Of a DNA stretch of 64,000 bases, positions 53,105 through 61,974 are shown piece after piece; the first letter of the stretch is position 1, and each line of letters starts with the position of its first letter. The translations under genes were made by a program, and so were the position numbers. The notes under the pieces were generated by a model, which searched no databases, was not told the DNA's origin, and was given only the letters and a program-made list of their open reading frames with translations. This stretch comes from Anaerolineales bacterium (lineage in GTDB: Bacteria; Chloroflexota; Anaerolineae; Anaerolineales; Villigracilaceae), in the NCBI GenBank assembly GCA_016789305.1, contig JAEURJ010000007.1, forward strand, positions 372,001 to 436,000, given 5' to 3'.

Positions 53105-53938
53105 ATGAATGCAAAGCGCTTTTTCGTTATTTTAACTTTTATTTTCCTGTTCATGCTCGGGCTCTGGCTGCCGGTCAATGCCGCGCCGGTGGGGCAGGTG
53201 ATCGTGACTCCGACTGCAGGCGTGGATGGCCGAATTATTTATATCGTCCAACCCGGCGAAACCTGCATCCGCGTGGCTGCGATCAACGGGATTACAGTCG
53301 ATCAACTTCGTCAGTTCAATTCAAAACTTGATGAAAATTGTACTCTTGTGGAAGGACAGGAATTATTGATTGGGATCATCTCCCTTGCTGGGACTCCCAC
53401 CGCCGGACCCTCTCCCACTTCCCTGCCACCGACCGCATCCCCCACGCCGTTCACTGGCACCACCCAAATTTGTGTTCTCCTTTATGAAGACACCAATGGC
53501 AATACACTCCGCGATGCGAATGAGTCTGCCATTGAAGGCGGTGCCATCAGTGTCACCGAGATCAATGGTGAATACTCTGCCTCGCTCGGTACGATCGCCA
53601 ATACTGATCCGGAGTATCAGGGTGAATGTTTTCAGGATGTTCCCGAAGGGGAATATAACATTACAGTAGGTGTACCCGATGCCTACAATCCGACGGTAAG
53701 TTTGAATAATACATTAAAGGTCAACGCAGGAGATCAGGCGAGTTTAAGTTTTGGTGCGCAATCCCGTGAAATTGTTGCAAACCCGGACTCGGCAGCGAAT
53801 CAAGATGGCGGTTCTTCCCCCATCTTTGGAATCCTGGGTACGTTATTCCTCCTCGGCGGTGCGGGGTTGGGATATTATGCCTGGCGTTCCGGCAGGCCGG
53901 AGAGCAAGTTGGCCGGCGGCGGAATGTTGAAGAAATAA
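53105..53938 (+). CDS. LysM-domain surface protein with SdrD-like B domain
   Basis: A 277-residue exported protein. A signal peptide (residues 1-25) precedes a LysM domain (YIVQPGETCIRVAAINGIT, about 41-85) and a Thr/Pro linker. An SdrD-B-like beta domain follows (CVLLYEDTNGNTLRDANESA, about 125-215), then a C-terminal helix (GILGTLFLLGGAGLGYYAW). It should bind murein and present a Ca-binding-type domain at the surface. TATAAT (53092-53097) lies seven bases before ATG 53105, so the mRNA is probably leaderless. A strong terminator follows. Confidence 0.85.
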   Translation: MNAKRFFVILTFIFLFMLGLWLPVNAAPVGQVIVTPTAGVDGRIIYIVQPGETCIRVAAINGITVDQLRQFNSKLDENCTLVEGQELLIGIISLAGTPTAGPSPTSLPPTASPTPFTGTTQICVLLYEDTNGNTLRDANESAIEGGAISVTEINGEYSASLGTIANTDPEYQGECFQDVPEGEYNITVGVPDAYNPTVSLNNTLKVNAGDQASLSFGAQSREIVANPDSAANQDGGSSPIFGILGTLFLLGGAGLGYYAWRSGRPESKLAGGGMLKK

Positions 53939-53949
53939 ACAATATACAC

Positions 53950-53991
53950 AATAAAAAAATTCCGCAGCGAAAGCTGCGGAATTTTTTTATT
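53950..53991. terminator. Bidirectional terminator
   Basis: Nineteen-base perfect arms (53950-53968, 53973-53991), core ATTCCGCAGC, tetraloop GAAA, T7/A7 flanks, between the convergent LysM and GGDEF genes. Confidence 0.93.
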
Positions 53992-54949
53992 GTGCCACGA
54001 TCCAGCGGTCTCGCCCGGCAGCCTTGGCTTCGTACATGGCTGCATCCGCGCGACTGATCAACGTTTCCCAGGTATCCGTTTCAGGCTTGAGCTCTGCAAT
54101 GCCGATGCTGACGGTAATTTGCAGCACTTGTTTCGGAATCTGAATAACAGACTCGCGGATAAATTTACACAGGCGCGAAGCCTGTTCAACGGCGGCCTGT
54201 GCGTTGGAATTCGGCAAAAGGATGACGAATTCCTCACCTCCATACCGGCCGGCAAGATCGGGGTGTCGGATCTGTTCGCTCAGCATTTCGCCCACATTCT
54301 TGAGGACTTCGTCGCCGGCGAGATGACCGTAGGTGTCATTTACTTTCTTGAAGTGATCCACATCCACGATCGAAATGGTGAAAGGGGTTTTGTAGCGTTG
54401 TGCCCGAAGCACCTCACTCTGTAGATCGTGCAGGACCTTGCGTCGGTTGGGAAGAAGCGTGAGTTGATCCACCTGCGAGATCTCGGTGGCTTGCGCCATC
54501 ACGCCGGTCACTTCCACTTCTTTTCGTTTGGCAAGTTTTTTTGCGGTTTCGCTTTCGTTCTTGAAAACTTCCACCTGGCGGCTGAGGCTATCGACTTTAT
54601 CCAAAAGTTTCGGCGCGCTGTTGATGATCTCTGCGACAAAAAGAATCTGGTCATTCTCAAGCGGAAGGATCATGCAATCACACAACAGGCCGTCCTGTGC
54701 CTGGCTGGGGAAAATATGGGTGACCCAGCGTTCCATTTTTTTAAGAAGAATTCTGGATTGCATCTCCCCTTTGTCCATGAAAAGATCCTCCAGCTTTCCA
54801 TCCGAAGGGAAAACTGCTTTATATCGGTCGAATGCGCGATTCCATGAGAGCAGCGTTCCATCCTTTTGTGCCAATATCACAATGGCATGGATGTGATCCA
54901 AGATGGCCGATAGTCCATGATTTGTAACAAGCGATTCGAAATTTTTCAT
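53987..54949 (-). CDS. PAS-like / GGDEF diguanylate cyclase
   Basis: A 320-residue protein with a PAS-like N-terminal domain (LDHIHAIVILAQKDGTLLSW, about residues 17-115), a coiled linker, and a GGDEF domain starting DQLTLLPNRRKVLHDL. The active site is YGGEEF; RHPD lies five residues before it, an RxxD inhibitory site. It should make c-di-GMP in response to a PAS signal. TAAAAT lies six bases before the ATG on the minus strand, so the mRNA is probably leaderless. Confidence 0.88.
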   Translation of the reverse strand: MKNFESLVTNHGLSAILDHIHAIVILAQKDGTLLSWNRAFDRYKAVFPSDGKLEDLFMDKGEMQSRILLKKMERWVTHIFPSQAQDGLLCDCMILPLENDQILFVAEIINSAPKLLDKVDSLSRQVEVFKNESETAKKLAKRKEVEVTGVMAQATEISQVDQLTLLPNRRKVLHDLQSEVLRAQRYKTPFTISIVDVDHFKKVNDTYGHLAGDEVLKNVGEMLSEQIRHPDLAGRYGGEEFVILLPNSNAQAAVEQASRLCKFIRESVIQIPKQVLQITVSIGIAELKPETDTWETLISRADAAMYEAKAAGRDRWIVAQ

Positions 54950-55022
54950 AGTTTGATTTTATATCATCTGCTTTGGCTCGTTTGCAACAATTTCATTGCC
55001 GGCTTTGCAATTTGGAAAGCAG

Positions 55023-56783
55023 TTATCGCGGGCCTTTCCTGCCAAATTGTTTTTCAAGCATATCCACCGATAAGTGTATCATTGTCGGCCGCCCGTGCGG
55101 GCAGGTGCGCGGAGACTGACAGGCTTCCAGGTCGGACATCAATGCGCGTTGTTCTTCGAGGGTCAATGCCTGCCCGCCTTTGACTGCCATCCGCTTGCAG
55201 ACCCTGGCAGCGAGCTTCGCCTCGACCTCCGCCTGGAGCGGACTCTCGTCCTCTTCAAAATCCTCGACCAGCGCGCGCAATGCCGTGGATGGGTCTGCGC
55301 CTGTGAAGAGAACCGGCATTGCACGCACTTGAAATGTGTTCGTGCCAAACTCCTCCACTTCAAAACCAAAGTGGTTGAGGAATTCAAGTTGAGAGAGCAA
55401 AGCTTTTGAGGACTGTGGAGGAAGGGTAATCACTTCCGGAGAGAGCAGGGATTGTGATGGGATGCTTTTGTTTCCATGCTGTGCCATGAGTTTTTCGAAC
55501 AAGACTCTTTCATGCGCGGCATGTTGATCGATCAAATACAATCCATCGGGCCCTTCGGCGACAATGTAGGTTGAGCCGATCTGACCAATGAGTCGCAGCA
55601 AAGGGACTCCGGAATGAGGCAATGCTTCCTGACCATTGCCTGCGGACGATGGACGATTATCTTCCGTGGTTAATACTCCATTGTCCATTGTCATCTCATC
55701 ATGTGCAATGGACCAATCGATTCCGACCTGTCGTGATGGAGTCTCGCTTGGTGGCGTGCGTCCGCCCCAAAGCTGCGGGGATGCTGAATGGACCGGCGTG
55801 TAAGCGAGCAAAGCTTTGCGCGTGGAACGCTGGACAAAACTGAATATTTTGTCCTGACTCTTAAATCGCACCTCCGCCTTGGTGGGATGCACATTTACAT
55901 CCACATCTTCAGGAGCGATATCGAGGAATAGTGCAGTGAGCGGATAACGTCCCACCATCAAGAGTGTGTGATATGCCTGTAACAAGGCTGAGTTCAAGGA
56001 AAATTCCTGCACCCAGCGTCCGTTAACGAAAAAAGTGATCTCCTTGCGATTGGAGCGAGTAAGGGACGTGGGGCTGATGAAACCTGAAATCGAAAGGCCA
56101 TCTTCCTGTGCCATGACTTCGAGCATTTGTTTGGCAACATCCACCCCATAAAGTGCGGCAAGAACGGCGCGGCGATCTCCGTCGCCGGCGGTTTGCAGGG
56201 TGACTTGTTTTCCATCCGTCACTTTGAAGCGCACATTTGGATAGGCCAATGCATAACGCGTGACCAATGAATCGATTGCGCGTTTTTCGGTGGTATCTGT
56301 TTTGAGAAATTTCAAACGAGCGGGGACGTTGTAGAAGAGATCTTCCACGCGCACCACGGTCCCTACCGGCGCACCGACCTTTTCCACTTTGCCTGAAACG
56401 CCGCCTTCTATTTTTAATCGTGCTCCTTCTTTGGCGGCTTTTACACGCGAGGTGATCGTCATCCGTGAGACCGAACCGATGGAAGCCAAAGCCTCGCCTC
56501 GGAAACCCAATGTTTGGATGTGGAACAAGTCCTCGGACTGGACCAGCTTCGAGGTCGCATGACGCGCGGCGGCCAGTTCCAATTCGTCCGCAGGGATGCC
56601 ATGTCCATCGTCTGCGATTTCGACGAGTGCACGTCCCGCGTCCCCAATGGAAATGGAAATATTTTTTGCGCCGGCATCCAGCGAGTTTTCGGTCAATTCC
56701 TTGACGACGGAGGAGGGACGTTCCACCACCTCGCCGGCAGCGATCTGGGAGGAGACTTCGGAAGATAACAATCGAATGGGCAT
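55023..56783 (-). CDS. mutL: DNA mismatch repair protein MutL
   Basis: MutL, 586 residues, links mismatch recognition to strand cutting. The N-terminal GHKL ATPase has ELTENSLDAGAKNI, DDGHGIPADEL and TLGFRGEALASI. The C-terminal domain keeps the endonuclease motif DQHAAHERVLFE (a DQHAxxExxxxE match) and CPHGRPTMIHLSV near the end, so it looks like an endonuclease-type MutL rather than the MutH-dependent kind. TATAAT on the minus strand (56795-56790) is six bases before the ATG. No mutS is adjacent. Confidence 0.95.
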   Translation of the reverse strand: MPIRLLSSEVSSQIAAGEVVERPSSVVKELTENSLDAGAKNISISIGDAGRALVEIADDGHGIPADELELAAARHATSKLVQSEDLFHIQTLGFRGEALASIGSVSRMTITSRVKAAKEGARLKIEGGVSGKVEKVGAPVGTVVRVEDLFYNVPARLKFLKTDTTEKRAIDSLVTRYALAYPNVRFKVTDGKQVTLQTAGDGDRRAVLAALYGVDVAKQMLEVMAQEDGLSISGFISPTSLTRSNRKEITFFVNGRWVQEFSLNSALLQAYHTLLMVGRYPLTALFLDIAPEDVDVNVHPTKAEVRFKSQDKIFSFVQRSTRKALLAYTPVHSASPQLWGGRTPPSETPSRQVGIDWSIAHDEMTMDNGVLTTEDNRPSSAGNGQEALPHSGVPLLRLIGQIGSTYIVAEGPDGLYLIDQHAAHERVLFEKLMAQHGNKSIPSQSLLSPEVITLPPQSSKALLSQLEFLNHFGFEVEEFGTNTFQVRAMPVLFTGADPSTALRALVEDFEEDESPLQAEVEAKLAARVCKRMAVKGGQALTLEEQRALMSDLEACQSPRTCPHGRPTMIHLSVDMLEKQFGRKGPR

Positions 56784-56854
56784 GGCGCGATTATACCCAT
56801 TTGCGATGGATGGATATGAATATTTTATGATGGCCAGCCGATATAATGGGCCAA

Positions 56855-57895
56855 ATGAAAATCAGGTTTTCGGTAATTGCTTTTTTCTTGACTGCGTGCG
56901 TAGCTCAACCTCTATCGCCCACGCCGACATTGCGTTCCGTTTCAGTTTTTGTCCCATTGCCCACTGAAACCATCACGCTCACTCCTGAAGCAACTCCGAT
57001 CATTCTTCCGTCTGCCACACCTGTGCTTGCGCCGTATGAACAATACAGCATCGATTATTTGCGCCAACGTTCATATGGAGGCGGCGCATTGGAAGTGTCT
57101 GAAAAGCTGGCGGAGCACGAGAAATATTCGACCTATACCGTTCGGTATTCGAGCGATGGGCTTTATATTTATGCGGTCATGAATGTTCCAAATGGCGATG
57201 CCAAATACCCTGTGGTGATCTCGGTGCATGGTTATTTTCCGACAGATGAATATTATGTGCTGGATACCGATTTTGCCATTGAGAATCGACTGGCAGAAGA
57301 AGGTTACATCACCATTCATCCCACTCTGCGAAATTACCCGCCATCCGATAACGGTGATAATTTATTCCGCGTTGGCGATGCGATCGATATCCTTAATTTG
57401 ATTGCAATCGTCAAAGCTCATGGAGGGGAGGGCGTCCTTGAAAAAGCAGACTCCACCAGGATAGGTATTGGCGGGCGCAGCATGGGAGGCGGCATTGCCT
57501 TGCGTGTGTTGACCGTGACCAGCGATGTGAAAGCCGCTTATTTATATTCACCCATCAGCGGGGATGAATCTCGGAACGTTGAATTCTTTCGCAGTTATGC
57601 GCGCCGCGACCCGCAGTTCAAAGGAGAGGTCGATGCTCCCACAGGGATCATCGAAAACATATCGCCGCAAAATTATTATCAAAACATCATGGCGTCCATC
57701 CTGCTTGCGCATGGAGAAAGTGACAGGATCGTTCCTGTCACCTGGACCGAAGATACGTGTGAGTTGCTAAAGCAGGCTGGTATTCAAAAAAGATGTATTT
57801 TCTACAAAGGCGCCGATCACACATTTTATGCCGACGATCTCGATGACTTTATGGATGAAATCCTGGCCTTCTTTGCGCTCCACCTGCGCCAATAA
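56855..57895 (+). CDS. Alpha/beta hydrolase lipoprotein (dienelactone-hydrolase-like)
   Basis: A 346-residue lipoprotein: the signal MKIRFSVIAFFLTACVAQ has Cys at 15, then a Thr/Pro linker and an alpha/beta-hydrolase domain. The nucleophile elbow is IGIGGRSMGGGIAL, the acid probably lies in GESDRIVPV, and the His in KGADHTFY. It probably hydrolyses an ester or peptide outside the membrane. ATG 56855 is preferred: TATAAT (56842-56847) lies seven bases upstream, so a start at ATG 56846 would overlap the -10 box. Confidence 0.84.
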   Translation: MKIRFSVIAFFLTACVAQPLSPTPTLRSVSVFVPLPTETITLTPEATPIILPSATPVLAPYEQYSIDYLRQRSYGGGALEVSEKLAEHEKYSTYTVRYSSDGLYIYAVMNVPNGDAKYPVVISVHGYFPTDEYYVLDTDFAIENRLAEEGYITIHPTLRNYPPSDNGDNLFRVGDAIDILNLIAIVKAHGGEGVLEKADSTRIGIGGRSMGGGIALRVLTVTSDVKAAYLYSPISGDESRNVEFFRSYARRDPQFKGEVDAPTGIIENISPQNYYQNIMASILLAHGESDRIVPVTWTEDTCELLKQAGIQKRCIFYKGADHTFYADDLDDFMDEILAFFALHLRQ

Positions 57896-57910
57896 ATGTA
57901 TAATCGTCGG

Positions 57911-58546
57911 ATGCAAATTACCACCATCTTTTTCGATCTCGACGACACTCTATACCCTTCGCATGTGGGACTGTGGAAAGCAATCAAGGAGCGCATGAAT
58001 ATTTATATGCGCCAGCATCTGAATATCCCTGATGCTGAAATTCCCGTGCTGCGCGAAAAATATTTTATGCAATATGGCACCACCATGCGCGGCCTGCAGG
58101 CACATCACAATATCAACACGGATGATTTCCTCGCCTTTGTGCATGATCTTCCGCTTGAGAATTATCTTAAGCCCGATCCGATCCAACGCGAGATCATCGC
58201 CTCGCTCCCAACCCGCAACCTGATCTTTACAAATGCAGACATTCACCACGCCCGAAGAGTGCTCAAACAACTTCGGCTTGATGATTTGTTCCCCACGATT
58301 GTGGATGTCAACGCGGTGGCTCCATATTGCAAACCGATGCCTGAATCCTTTTCCATCGCGATGCAGGTGGCAGGCGAAACGGACCCCGCCCACTGCGTGA
58401 TGATCGATGACATCCACCGCACCACACAAGCTGCTCGCAAAGCTGGCTTGCGCAGCATTCTTGTGAATGAAAATTATTCAGAGCAGCAGGCCGATGCCCG
58501 GCTTCTGGACTGGCGGGATTTACCCGGAATCCTGGAGAGGTTGTAA
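57911..58546 (+). CDS. HAD hydrolase, pyrimidine 5'-nucleotidase-like
   Basis: A 211-residue HAD subfamily IA protein: motif I FFDLDDTLYPSHVGLWKAI, motif II LIFTNADIHHARRVLKQL, and motif III-IV in YCKPMPESFSI and HCVMIDDIHRTTQAARKAG. It resembles the SDT1-type nucleotidase group. ATG 57911 is chosen over ATG 57896: TATAAT at 57899-57904 lies six bases before it, the pattern seen for many genes here. Its TAA overlaps the next gene's ATG (TAATG). Confidence 0.87.
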   Translation: MQITTIFFDLDDTLYPSHVGLWKAIKERMNIYMRQHLNIPDAEIPVLREKYFMQYGTTMRGLQAHHNINTDDFLAFVHDLPLENYLKPDPIQREIIASLPTRNLIFTNADIHHARRVLKQLRLDDLFPTIVDVNAVAPYCKPMPESFSIAMQVAGETDPAHCVMIDDIHRTTQAARKAGLRSILVNENYSEQQADARLLDWRDLPGILERL

Positions 58547-58785
58547 TGGAAAACTCTGCCGCATTTTTTGGAGCCCTTTTGCTGATCGGGGTCGTTTTAG
58601 GTGCCAACGCGCTCATGTATGGAATTGTGCGCGGCCTAGTCCGCTCGAACAAGAAAAGTTTCCTCGAAACCCTAGGTGACTCGTTCAACCCGCCCGGCCG
58701 GAAAAGGAAAGACTCGATGAATGAGCTGCGTCAGAAAGTTGCTGAATTGAACGGGGAGAAGGAAGATCCCCCCAGCCAAACCTGA
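58546..58785 (+). CDS. Small single-helix membrane protein, 79 aa
   Basis: An N-terminal helix (AAFFGALLLIGVVLGANALM) precedes a basic, then acidic tail (NKKSFLETLGDSFNPPGRKR). I do not recognise the family. The start overlaps the HAD gene's stop, which suggests translational coupling. It ends about 100 bases before the protease gene. Confidence 0.65.
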   Translation: MENSAAFFGALLLIGVVLGANALMYGIVRGLVRSNKKSFLETLGDSFNPPGRKRKDSMNELRQKVAELNGEKEDPPSQT

Positions 58786-58888
58786 CTAATGGACAACGCT
58801 TTCTTATATAAATCGTATAATTAATTCAGTCTGCTTTAATCACCGGATGGTATCTTCGGGCTGTGTTCGTCAAACTTTGGAGGCTTTT

Positions 58889-60148
58889 GTGAATAAAACA
58901 TTAAAGTATATTTTTGCTGTGCTCGTGGTGATCCTGATCGGCCTTGGGTCGTTTGCAGGCGGGTTTGTCACCGGGCATATGCTGCCTTTTACCGGTTTGC
59001 CATTCCCCGGTGATGTGACCATGGTCCCTCCGCCTACCACTTCCCCTGAGCAACAGGATGCCACACCTTCAGATGTGCAGGCTCTTTTCGCCCCGTTTTG
59101 GGAGGCTTGGAATCTTGTTCACGAGAATTATGTGGACCAACCCGTAGATGATCTTGTATTGATGCGCGGTGCGATCAGCGGAATGATGAATGCATTGGGC
59201 GACAAGCATTCCTCCTATATGGACCCGCAGGATTTTAAGGATGCCAATGGAAGCCTCGAAGGTGCCTATGAAGGGATCGGTGCATACGTGGATTCGACCA
59301 CGGAATATCTCACCATTACCAGCCCCATGCCCGGGTCTCCTGCTGAAAGGGCGGGCTTGAAACCCGGCGACCAGGTAGTGGCTATCGACGGCGAAGATAT
59401 GACCGGTATCAATGCAGAAGCTGCGCGCCTCCGCGTGCTTGGGCCTGCCGGCACCGTCGTTCACCTTTCCATCTTTCGCGAAGGGGAAGCGGACCTGCTT
59501 GAGTTCGACGTAACACGCGAAAAAATAACGGTTGAATCCGCAACCGGCAAAATGCTGGATGGTGATATCGCCTATATTCAAGTGACCACCTTTGGCGAAA
59601 AAACCACACCTGAATTACTCGCCGCACTTGCCAAGTTGATGGAGCAGAAGCCCAAAGGCATCATCCTCGATCTGCGTAATAATGGCGGCGGATATTTGCA
59701 GACAGCGGTTGAGGTCACTTCCCAGTTTGTGGGTGAAGGCGTTGTCTTGTACGAACAATATGGCGATGGGGCACGTACCACATATGATGTCATGCCTGGT
59801 GGAATGGCGACAGATGCAGCCATTCCCATGGTGGTGCTGATCAACGAAGGATCCGCCTCCGCTTCTGAAATTGTAGCGGGTGCTTTGCAGGACCTTGGCC
59901 GTGCCAAGCTTGTCGGTGTCACTTCCTATGGCAAGGGCTCGGTGCAGAACTGGATCCCGCTCAGTGGCGACAACGGTGCCGTTCGCATTACGATTGCCAA
60001 ATGGTTGACCCCCAACGAACGCACCATTCATGAGATCGGTTTGACCCCGGATGTGGAGGTGGAGATGACCGAGGATGATTACAAAAATAAACTCGACCCG
60101 CAGCTTGATAAGGCTGTGGAGGTCCTCTTGGAAATGATTGCAAAGTAA
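58889..60148 (+). CDS. S41 family carboxy-terminal processing protease (CtpA-like)
   Basis: A 419-residue membrane-anchored serine protease. A signal/anchor helix (YIFAVLVVILIGLGSFAGGF) precedes the N-terminal S41 region, a PDZ domain (GAYVDSTTEYLTITSPMPGS, about 130-215), and the catalytic core with LRNNGGGYLQTAVEV, Ser in NEGSASASEIVAGALQD, and Lys in GVTSYGKGSVQNW. GTG 58889 is five bases after GGAGG; the upstream ATG 58847 has no signal. It degrades or trims envelope proteins. Confidence 0.93.
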   Translation: MNKTLKYIFAVLVVILIGLGSFAGGFVTGHMLPFTGLPFPGDVTMVPPPTTSPEQQDATPSDVQALFAPFWEAWNLVHENYVDQPVDDLVLMRGAISGMMNALGDKHSSYMDPQDFKDANGSLEGAYEGIGAYVDSTTEYLTITSPMPGSPAERAGLKPGDQVVAIDGEDMTGINAEAARLRVLGPAGTVVHLSIFREGEADLLEFDVTREKITVESATGKMLDGDIAYIQVTTFGEKTTPELLAALAKLMEQKPKGIILDLRNNGGGYLQTAVEVTSQFVGEGVVLYEQYGDGARTTYDVMPGGMATDAAIPMVVLINEGSASASEIVAGALQDLGRAKLVGVTSYGKGSVQNWIPLSGDNGAVRITIAKWLTPNERTIHEIGLTPDVEVEMTEDDYKNKLDPQLDKAVEVLLEMIAK

Positions 60149-60178
60149 CAAGATCATTTTGTATAAAAGGAGAAAAAG

Positions 60179-60871
60179 ATGATGTTCTTTAGTCCGACCT
60201 ATTTGATTTACATGATCCCCGCCTTCATTTTGATGGGGCTTACATCATGGTATGTGAAATCTGCCTACAATAAGTGGAGCCGTGTGCCGGTACAAAGCCG
60301 TTTGACCGGTGCGCAAGCTGCGCAGAGATTGATTTCCTCGGGCGGGCTGGTGGGAGTGCAGGTGCAGGGAGTAGGTGGAAATCTCACTGATCATTACGAC
60401 CCGCGTAACAAGACCCTCTTCCTCTCGCCGGGTGTGGGCAATGGTGCTTCGGTTGCTTCCGTTGCAATCGCTGCGCATGAATTGGGTCACGCACAGCAGG
60501 ATGCGGAAGGATACTTCCCGCTTCAATTTCGTTCTGCGCTGGTTCCCATTGTGAACATTGGCTCCAACCTCGGCTGGATCTTGATCATGATCGGCTTGTT
60601 CATCCGCTGGACCGAACTTGCATGGATGGGTGTTCTGGTTTTTGCAGGCGGTGCCGTCTTTGCGTTGGCCACCCTGCCTGTGGAATTTAACGCCTCTGCC
60701 CGTGCGAAACAACTGCTCGTTCAAACCGGGATCATCCAAACCGAAGAGGAGAGGCGCGGTGTCAATAATGTGTTGAATGCCGCCGCACTCACTTATGTCG
60801 CCGGACTTGTCACTGCCGTGCTGCAGTTGTTATATTATGCATCGATTGTTGGCGGTCGACGCAGAAGTTGA
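60179..60871 (+). CDS. Zinc metallopeptidase, YugP-like (Zn_peptidase_2)
   Basis: A 230-residue membrane protein: an N-terminal helix, then LFLSPGVGNGASVASVAIAA directly before HELGHAQQDAEGYFP with the zinc HExxH-type HELGH, and three further helices. This is the YugP family, a conserved membrane protease-like protein of unknown substrate. AAGGAG precedes ATG 60179 (a second ATG follows at once). It ends before a terminator and is 30 bases after the S41 protease gene. Confidence 0.9.
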   Translation: MMFFSPTYLIYMIPAFILMGLTSWYVKSAYNKWSRVPVQSRLTGAQAAQRLISSGGLVGVQVQGVGGNLTDHYDPRNKTLFLSPGVGNGASVASVAIAAHELGHAQQDAEGYFPLQFRSALVPIVNIGSNLGWILIMIGLFIRWTELAWMGVLVFAGGAVFALATLPVEFNASARAKQLLVQTGIIQTEEERRGVNNVLNAAALTYVAGLVTAVLQLLYYASIVGGRRRS

Positions 60872-60890
60872 TGTTTTGCCTGTGAAGGTG

Positions 60891-60928
60891 AAATAAACGG
60901 GACAGGCAAAAGCCTGTCCCGTTTATTT
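60891..60928 (+). terminator. Terminator after the metallopeptidase gene
   Basis: Seventeen-base perfect arms (60891-60907, 60912-60928), core CGGGACAGGC, AAAA loop, flanked by A and T tracts. The -10 box of the next gene follows five bases later. Confidence 0.92.
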
Positions 60929-60945
60929 TGAGTATAATGATTGAA

Positions 60946-61962
60946 ATGAAAAAATTCGTTGTAGTTCTCATCTTGTTTTTGGGAATTGCGGTCGTTGTTC
61001 TGAGTTTCGGCGAATTGGAAACGATCCTAAGAACCCTTCAACATGCTCATTTATTATTTTTATTTCTTGCCATTGTCGTTCAGTTTATCTGGTTCGTCAG
61101 CTCGGGGAGAATGTATCAATCCGTTTTTCACCTGTTGGGGATCCATGAATCCACGATGACGTTAAGCCGCATTGCGGCGGCGGCAAATTTTATCAATGTA
61201 GTCGCGCCCACTGCTGGCATGGGCGGCGTGGCACTTTTTGCCACCGAAGCCCGCAGGCGCGGACATCCCGCAGGCAAGGCCACTGTAGCTGCGGCTTTAT
61301 TTCTTCTTTTGGACCAGGCGTCTTTTCTGGTTGTACTTTCGATCGGCTTGCTCATCTTGGTGAAACGCAATGACTTGAGTGCGGGCGAAATCTCCGCTTC
61401 ATTCTTTTTGTTTGCGATTGCCATTTCATATGCCACCGTACTCTATATTGGATATCGCTCCGAGCAGCGCCTGGGCGACCTGCTTGCCAAAATGGCACGC
61501 GGCATTAACCGTGTTGTGAATCTTTTTCGCAAGGGTGAATATTTGAGTCAGGCACGGGCGCATGAATTCGCCCACGAGGTTGCTGATGGTTTCGCCGGTC
61601 TCACTGAATCTCCGTCCAGCCTGGTGCGCCCGATCCTGTGGGGGATTTTAGACAAGTCGCTTTTGATGGTGATTCTTGTATTTGCATTCCTGTCCTTCGA
61701 AGTCCCTTTCTCAATTGAAACCATTGTGGCTGGTTTTTCGATTGCCTATTTATTTTTGATCGTTTCACCCACACCCTCCGGCATTGGCATTGTGGAAGGT
61801 GTGATGCCGCTCGCGCTCACCAGCTTGAACGTCAACTGGAGTCAGGCTGTGGTCATTACCCTTGCCTATCGCGCTGTCACATTTTGGGTCCCATTGGCCG
61901 TGGGAGCATGGGCATTTCGTTCCCTGCACACGGGGACGGATGAACTTCCCAGCAGTGCGTAA
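60946..61962 (+). CDS. Flippase-like (UPF0104 / LPG synthase TM) membrane protein
   Basis: A 338-residue protein with eight to nine helices and the UPF0104 family pattern: IAAAANFINVVAPTAGMGGV, AALFLLLDQASFLVVLSIGL, and GFSIAYLFLIVSPTPSGIGI with EGVMPLAL. Such proteins are related to the MprF flippase domain. ATG 60946 fits TATAAT at 60933-60938, seven bases upstream; an upstream ATG overlaps the -10 box. It ends 12 bases before the helicase gene. Confidence 0.85.
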   Translation: MKKFVVVLILFLGIAVVVLSFGELETILRTLQHAHLLFLFLAIVVQFIWFVSSGRMYQSVFHLLGIHESTMTLSRIAAAANFINVVAPTAGMGGVALFATEARRRGHPAGKATVAAALFLLLDQASFLVVLSIGLLILVKRNDLSAGEISASFFLFAIAISYATVLYIGYRSEQRLGDLLAKMARGINRVVNLFRKGEYLSQARAHEFAHEVADGFAGLTESPSSLVRPILWGILDKSLLMVILVFAFLSFEVPFSIETIVAGFSIAYLFLIVSPTPSGIGIVEGVMPLALTSLNVNWSQAVVITLAYRAVTFWVPLAVGAWAFRSLHTGTDELPSSA

Positions 61963-61974
61963 AAAGTTATCCAT